Part shown: piece by piece, positions 59,501 to 64,000 of the stretch
How positions within the stretch are numbered: the stretch's first letter is position 1
How the letters are laid out: every line of letters begins with the position of its first letter
Assembly: GCA_015832175.1 (NCBI GenBank)
Contig: WJXW01000006.1
Span: 372,001-436,000, forward strand
Length of the DNA stretch: 64,000 bases
From: Paraphaeosphaeria minitans
Taxonomy: Eukaryota; Ascomycota; Dothideomycetes; Pleosporales; Didymosphaeriaceae
Direction of reading: 5' to 3'
Position numbers and translations under genes: made by a program
The notes under the pieces: generated by a model
What the model saw: the letters and a program-made list of their open reading frames with translations, nothing else
What the model was told of the DNA's origin: nothing
Databases searched by the model: none

Positions 59501-61352
59501 AAAAGTTAGACAGTCTTAAGGGTATAAGGTAAGCGTCTTAATATAGTCTTTAAGGGTTAATAATATTATAGTGTCTAACAGCAGTATACTATTCTTTAAA
59601 GGAACTAAAGCACGCTGTTACTGTCTTACTACGTCTTAATATCCTGTCTTTATTTAGGGCGTCTGGCGCAGAGACAGGGACAGTGTTATAGGGGACAGCG
59701 TTGTTGTTAGTCTAAATTTAGACAACTCTATCTAAGTAACGTGCCTATAAGACACAGTTATTGTTGCGAAGGAGGTAGAGGTTGTTCTTAGAAGCCTATA
59801 GTTTAAATCTCACGTAAATGTAACTCTATAAGAAGAGTCTTGTTGTGAATAGGTCTCTACTATAGAGTGCATTAGTAAGTTCAGCGATTTTTGTTAAACT
59901 ATTAAAGAGACAACAACGAAGTCTAATTATTCTAACACCTTAAATAGGGAGGCGTATGCCTCTAGCAATAGTAATTGTTCCAGAGCCTAGAGATAGGCTT
60001 AAGAAGTTATCTATGCATCTAGACATGTGCTGTAAGGCGCTAGTGTCGAATAACTAGACTGGGGTAGATGTTAACAGATAAGAAAGGGACACAGCTTAGG
60101 CACTTATTTTATCGCGGGACTGTTTCCTGTGCACATTAACAACTAGTATAGCGTTGGCAACAAAGGCGTTAATATTAGTGTTGCTGTTATTATTGTTATT
60201 ATTGTTAATAATAATGGCTTTGTTAGCTTTCTAACGCTTTGTTCTATATCTATCTGTCTTTTGTCTAGTCTACTTCGCTTTCGCGTAGGCCTATGCCTAG
60301 GTCTTCTCCTGTTTATCCTTATGCTTCCTTAGTTAGTTACAGTTAGTATACATATAACTAATAAATATTATATTGTGTTTTTAGCACCAGGTGCACTCTA
60401 TAGGTGGTAGTTTCGACCTAGTGTATGCTGTTTAGGTCTAGGCGGCATAGGCGGTGTTCTTAGAGTTAGCAGTATTAAGGGAAAACTTCTCTAATATATC
60501 CAGGATTTTAGGTTTAATGTCCTAGAATGCTGTGACACTGTAGGTGGCTAGATTGTCGATGACATTGTCTATAACCTCTGAAAGGGTTGCAAGAAAGAAG
60601 GAACCCTTAACCTTATTGCTTTTAAACATAGTTCTCATGGCGACAGTAACAGGTTAGGTGGATGCCATAGTTCTCTTAGATATTCTCGTCTAATAGGCAT
60701 GAAACTTGTTAAGGTGGCCGCGAAGGTTATCCCCGTCGCAGTAGTAAAGGTTAGTTAGACTGCGAAAGAGGAGGATTAATGAATTACTAGTATCTTAATC
60801 AAATCTGTTTGTTAGGTATTCCTATGCCTGCGGTAAGGTTTCGCAGTTCGCCACTGCTATAGTGAGGTTATTGTGTATTAACAATAGGATTATTACTATT
60901 GCCTTATTATTGTTAGCTTCCTATATCTCAACAGTTTCGCTGTGGATGATTAGGGCCGCAGGGTTAGCGTTAGCTAGTAGTGCTAGGCGTGGTTTCTTTT
61001 TTAAGATAATGGGCTAGAGGCCCGCATATTGAAATGCGATCATCCAGGCTGATCGGTACTTTAGGAAGTTGTCACTACGGGCGTTTAATCGCGGCAGCGA
61101 TGACAGATCTAGCTTAAAGCTAAAAGACGATGTCATGATAGTAATAGTTAGTAGTTATAACAGCGGTTATAGTCACCGCAAGTGTATTACGGCCTGTAAG
61201 GGTTGCGGCTAGTGTAGTGCGAGGTGTCCTTTTTGTTAGGATCTCAGAACGCAGCGGCAGTGGCCTCAAAAGGTATCGCGATAGTACAGGATCTATGAAA
61301 GAAATCTATCACTGTAGGTGATCGCGATGATAGAGTATCGGCAGCGGGAGCG

Positions 61353-61366
61353 CCGGGCTCATAACC
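61353..61366 (-). promoter_or_regulatory. Primer binding site of Copia-2, half-tRNA-iMet type
   Basis: The bases directly inside the 5' LTR read CGGGCTCATAACC on the plus strand. This equals the anticodon arm of initiator tRNA-Met (CAT anticodon), so the minus-strand RNA is complementary to it. Drosophila copia and yeast Ty5 prime from the same tRNA region. Confidence 0.75.
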
Positions 61367-61497
61367 TGTTGAATGGTAAAGTAGAGAGTATAAGTAATAG
61401 ATTGATCTAGCTAGTGGGTGACGTATATATCAATAGAGGACTAGCTCCTTCCATGGGCGCTAGGCACCTTCCGGCTGCACCGGAAGTTCCTTTAACA
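61367..61497 (-). repeat. 5' LTR of Copia-2 (131 bp)
   Basis: It starts TGTTGAATGG and ends CCTTTAACA. It carries the mutated base at both positions where the LTRs differ (G to A, C to T). Confidence 0.95.
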
Positions 61498-61732
61498 ATT
61501 TTGACCGTTCTTTCCGAGCTTCTTGCATGTTCATCAGTTTCCAGGCACCAACAGTATACAACCCGTTCATTGCCGGCCCATTAGAAATGACAATGTGATG
61601 ACAGAGACCTGTGCCAAGGCTCCCCGCATCAAATGAACATACCGCTTTATCCCATCGACAATCATTCACCAAGGCCGCCCAGACCTGCAGTCGAATGTGG
61701 CAATGTAATCCACGAGGTATTAAGACTTCCAG
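61498..61732 (-). pseudogene. Minus-strand reading frame cut by Copia-2 insertion
   Basis: An open frame from the stop at 61,733-61,735 gives coding-like text including LPRG-free segments such as LQVWAALVNDCRW, SLGTGLCHHIVISNGPAMNG and LYTVGAWKLM, then runs into the LTR. Removing the element and one duplication would let it reach a stop at 56,381-56,383 within a few codons. I do not recognise the family. It may be the 3' end of an unannotated gene or a remnant; no start is clear. Confidence 0.4.
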
Positions 61733-61843
61733 CTACCTAAGTTAGGAAGGTAGGGGGTTCTGTCGATATCTCACAAGGCCATGGCCTGCATGGCAACGAT
61801 GCCGCGGAAGGACGCTGGGAAGAAGATGGCCGAGGTGGAGAGT

Positions 61844-61852
61844 AATATAAAT
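61844..61852 (+). promoter_or_regulatory. TATA-like element of LVIVD gene
   Basis: AATATAAAT lies about 60 bp upstream of the ATG at 61,910, a plausible core promoter position. Only about 350 bp separate the start codon from the Copia-2 insertion. Confidence 0.5.
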
Positions 61853-61909
61853 GCGGGGGCTGCTTGCAATACGTGACAGAATGGTTAAGCTTCTCTGCAG
61901 TTTCTCAAC

Positions 61910-63458
61910 ATGAAGTTTTCCACGGTCGCCGCTACAGTATTGCTGCCTCTCGCATACGGCTTCACTAAAGATGACTACGACTCTGGTCGTGTCATGGCTA
62001 AAATGATGGAAGCCAAAGAGGTCCGTTCACAACTTGAACGATGTATTCAAGATTCCTACTTATCTTTTCTAGTCAGCATGGGCTAAGCACAAAGCTGCCG
62101 GCGAATATGACAACAAGAAGTGGAACGGGTTCGATAAGAAGCGTCACAACAAAGATGTCATCAAGTGCAAGAACGGGAAGGCCGAGGCCGTGAAAGGTGA
62201 CGCCGACCAAACGTACAAGTGCAAGGACATTGACATGTACGACTTCAAGACGCATGAAGAGCTGGGAAGCGTCGACGGTGAGGGATCGGGTTCTTGGGGG
62301 TGGACTCACAAAGGTCGCGACTTCATTGCCATCGGACAAACCGACGGCGCCGCTTTTGCTGAAGTCACCAAGAACGGAAAGCTCGTCTATCTCGGACGCT
62401 TGCCTGCGCAAGCAAGCCCTGTTATCTGGCGTGAGATCAAGGTCAGCGGCGATTACCTAGTTGTGGGCTCAGAGGGTGTAAACCACGGGGTTCAAATCTT
62501 CGACATGAAGAAGCTACTCAAGATTGACCCTAAGAAGCCCAAGACTTTCAACACGTCGACCGATCTCACCGGTCTCTTCACCGACTACCTCGAAGTCGGC
62601 CGCTCGCACAATGTGGTTGTCAACTTCGAGAACGGAAATACCTTTGCGGTCGGAGCTCAACCTCGCAACTCAACCTGTGCCTCGGGAATTATCTTCATCG
62701 ATATGAAGAACCCCGCGAAGCCTACCTCTCCTGGATGCGCCTCCTCTGATGGCTACGTCCACGACGCACAGTGCGTAATCTACCGCGGCCCTCACAGGAA
62801 GTACTGGGGCAAGGAGATATGCTACGGCTACAACGAGGACACACTCACCATCTACGACGTGACCAACAAGAAAGGTACCAACGCCGGCAAAGTCATCTCC
62901 CGCACCCCCTACAAGGGTGCATCCTACACGCACCAGGGCTGGGTGCTTGATACGAACTGGCAAACCCACCTCATCATGGACGACGAGCTCGACGAGGGCG
63001 AAATCGACCCCGCGCGCACCGACCCGGAGTCCCCCGCCATCGACGGCTTCCCCGTGACCTACATCTTCGACATCTCCAACCTCGAAAAGCCCGTCAACAC
63101 CGGCTACTACAAGTCCTCCGTGCGCTCCGTCGACCACAACCAGTTCGTCCACGACGGCCTCGCGTACCAGTCCAACTACCAAGCTGGCCTGCGCGTGCTC
63201 GACGTCTCCGGCATCCCGCGAGACCCCACCGGCGGCAACGTCAGGGAGATTGCCTACTTCGATGTGTACCCCGGTGACGATGATCTGCCGGGCGGTGGCC
63301 AGGCGCTCTGGGATTTCGGCACCTGGAGCCACTACAGTTTCCAGAGTGGGTGGATTGTGGTGAACACTATTGACAGGGGTGCGTTTGTTGTGAAGTTGAG
63401 CAAGTTCAAGGGACGGGGATATGGTAAGAGGTGGGTGAAGCCAAGGACGATTAGGTAG
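61910..63458 (+). CDS. Secreted LVIVD-repeat protein, choice-of-anchor-B type
   Basis: Exon 1 (61,910-62,020) and exon 2 (62,073-63,458) give 498 residues. The N-terminus MKFSTVAATVLLPLAYG is a signal peptide. The mature part has beta-propeller-like LVIVD units: WGWTHKGRDFIAIGQTDGAA, YLVVGSEGVNHGVQIFDMKK, SHNVVVNFENGNTFAVG, GYVHDAQCVIYRGP, YGYNEDTLTIYDVT, YTHQGWVLDTNWQTHLIMDD, then DHNQFVHDGLAYQSNYQAGL and VLDVSGIPRDP. The HDAQ and HDG steps are typical of choice-of-anchor-B proteins, sometimes called regulatory P domain proteins in fungi. It is likely extracellular; enzymatic activity is unknown. The intron is 52 nt and keeps frame. No damage despite the nearby retrotransposon. Confidence 0.87.
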
Positions 63459-64000
63459 ATGGCTTCCCCTGCTTCAAAACTTGATTGTACTGTACAATTA
63501 CGGTTTTCAATCATGTACAATTTGTGCACGAAAGAAGTATTTATCTGGCTTACACTTGGTGTTGTGAGGTTTCTTGACGATCGTGATGAACGAAACGTAT
63601 CTTTGTAGTGGTTTGCTTGCTTGTGCAGAGTAATCCCACGAACAGCAGTTGACAATTCAATGAAAGGCGAATTCCAAGTCGTGATGTTTCGTATGCAGAC
63701 TTGAAACACTTGTTCAAGGGTAGACAGCACATGGACATGAGGCATGTCGATTCAATACACCTACATAGGGGCGGAGCCTTCCGGGGTATCGAAGATCCAT
63801 GCTTTGAAACTGGCTCGCCCCCGCTGTCAAGCTTTACATCAGGATAAACAACCAAATCCGGTAGATTCGACCATAGATACGCCAGTAGTCACTGAACAGG
63901 AGAAGCCTGTTCAGAAATGCGTCTATAGTCCTGGGTTACATAAGAAAGTAGTAAGCTGAGTGGGAAGCTCGTCTCAGTCATGTGATCACCTCTTGGGTGA
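63459..64000. other. Intergenic region at window end
   Basis: No supported gene. Frames here lack family features and overlap the 3' flank of the LVIVD gene. Confidence 0.5.

Larger units (their letters stand above)
56405..61497 (-). mobile_element. Copia-2: full-length Ty1/Copia retrotransposon
   Basis: This is a 5,093-bp element with 131-bp LTRs and a perfect ATTTT duplication (56,400-56,404 and 61,498-61,502). Coding is on the minus strand. RNase H text near 56,640-56,950 includes STIEAKYMAALL and KSKYISIHYHFVRERYLDSE. An RT fragment lies at 57,261-57,593 with YVNNVLIAS, FSYKDLGRPKLLLSLEI and GGIFIHQTTYILAVLQRYGID. Gag and integrase lie to the right, broken by stops. The two catalytic Asp codons are both Asn. 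RIP is milder than in the AT-rich block, suggesting a younger insertion. It lies between the acidic-repeat gene and the LVIVD gene. Confidence 0.93.

Noticed and set aside
62670..63332. 220-codon minus-strand frame
   Set aside because: Antisense shadow of the LVIVD gene, whose signal peptide, intron and repeats are convincing.

Overview
The window looks like nuclear DNA of a filamentous ascomycete, probably a Pleosporales-type Dothideomycete. This is inferred from short 45-60 nt introns with CTAAC-like branch sites, fungal gene families (cutinase, PAN-like secreted protein, Mss51-type protein, monocarboxylate-type MFS transporter), an intron-bearing tRNA-Glu, and a sharply two-compartment layout. 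Bases 1 to about 31,745 are an AT-rich, TpA-rich, CpA/TpG-poor block. Bases 31,745-64,000 have ordinary base composition and carry genes, apart from one retrotransposon at 56,405-61,497. The C-to-T pattern in CpA context fits repeat-induced point mutation (RIP).

The AT-rich block holds no intact gene. It is a nest of decayed LTR retrotransposons: Copia-1 on the minus strand (1-5,496), with a solo LTR inside its RNase H; a minus-strand Gypsy family in three pieces (5,692-11,488; 12,126-18,139; 18,383-19,856); a plus-strand Gypsy chromovirus with chromodomain (about 24,250-29,300); and a small LTR family, here called family A (312-bp LTRs, 5-bp target duplications). Family A has one solo LTR and two larger copies. 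The longer copy shows a gag-like zinc knuckle but no reverse transcriptase or integrase that I could find, so it resembles a TR-GAG-like non-autonomous retrotransposon.

The gene compartment carries, left to right: a capsular-polysaccharide-type glycosyltransferase (+); a six-exon MFS transporter (-); a methyltransferase pseudogene (+); a secreted PAN-like protein (+); tRNA-Glu(CTC) (-); a ubiquitin hydrolase pseudogene (+); an MYND/Mss51-type protein (-); a cutinase with an in-frame stop (-); a VIT/VWA protein pseudogene (-); an M20 peptidase with a frameshift and a lost metal ligand (-); an unrecognised protein with an acidic His/Asp repeat (+); a full-length Copia-2 element (-), which cut into a minus-strand reading frame; and a secreted LVIVD-repeat, choice-of-anchor-B-type protein (+).

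No operon or metabolic cluster is evident. What stands out is the density of broken genes between 37.7 and 53.4 kb beside a heavily RIP-mutated block, with intact multi-exon genes in between, and the same RIP lesions at catalytic and zinc-binding codons in unrelated retrotransposons.
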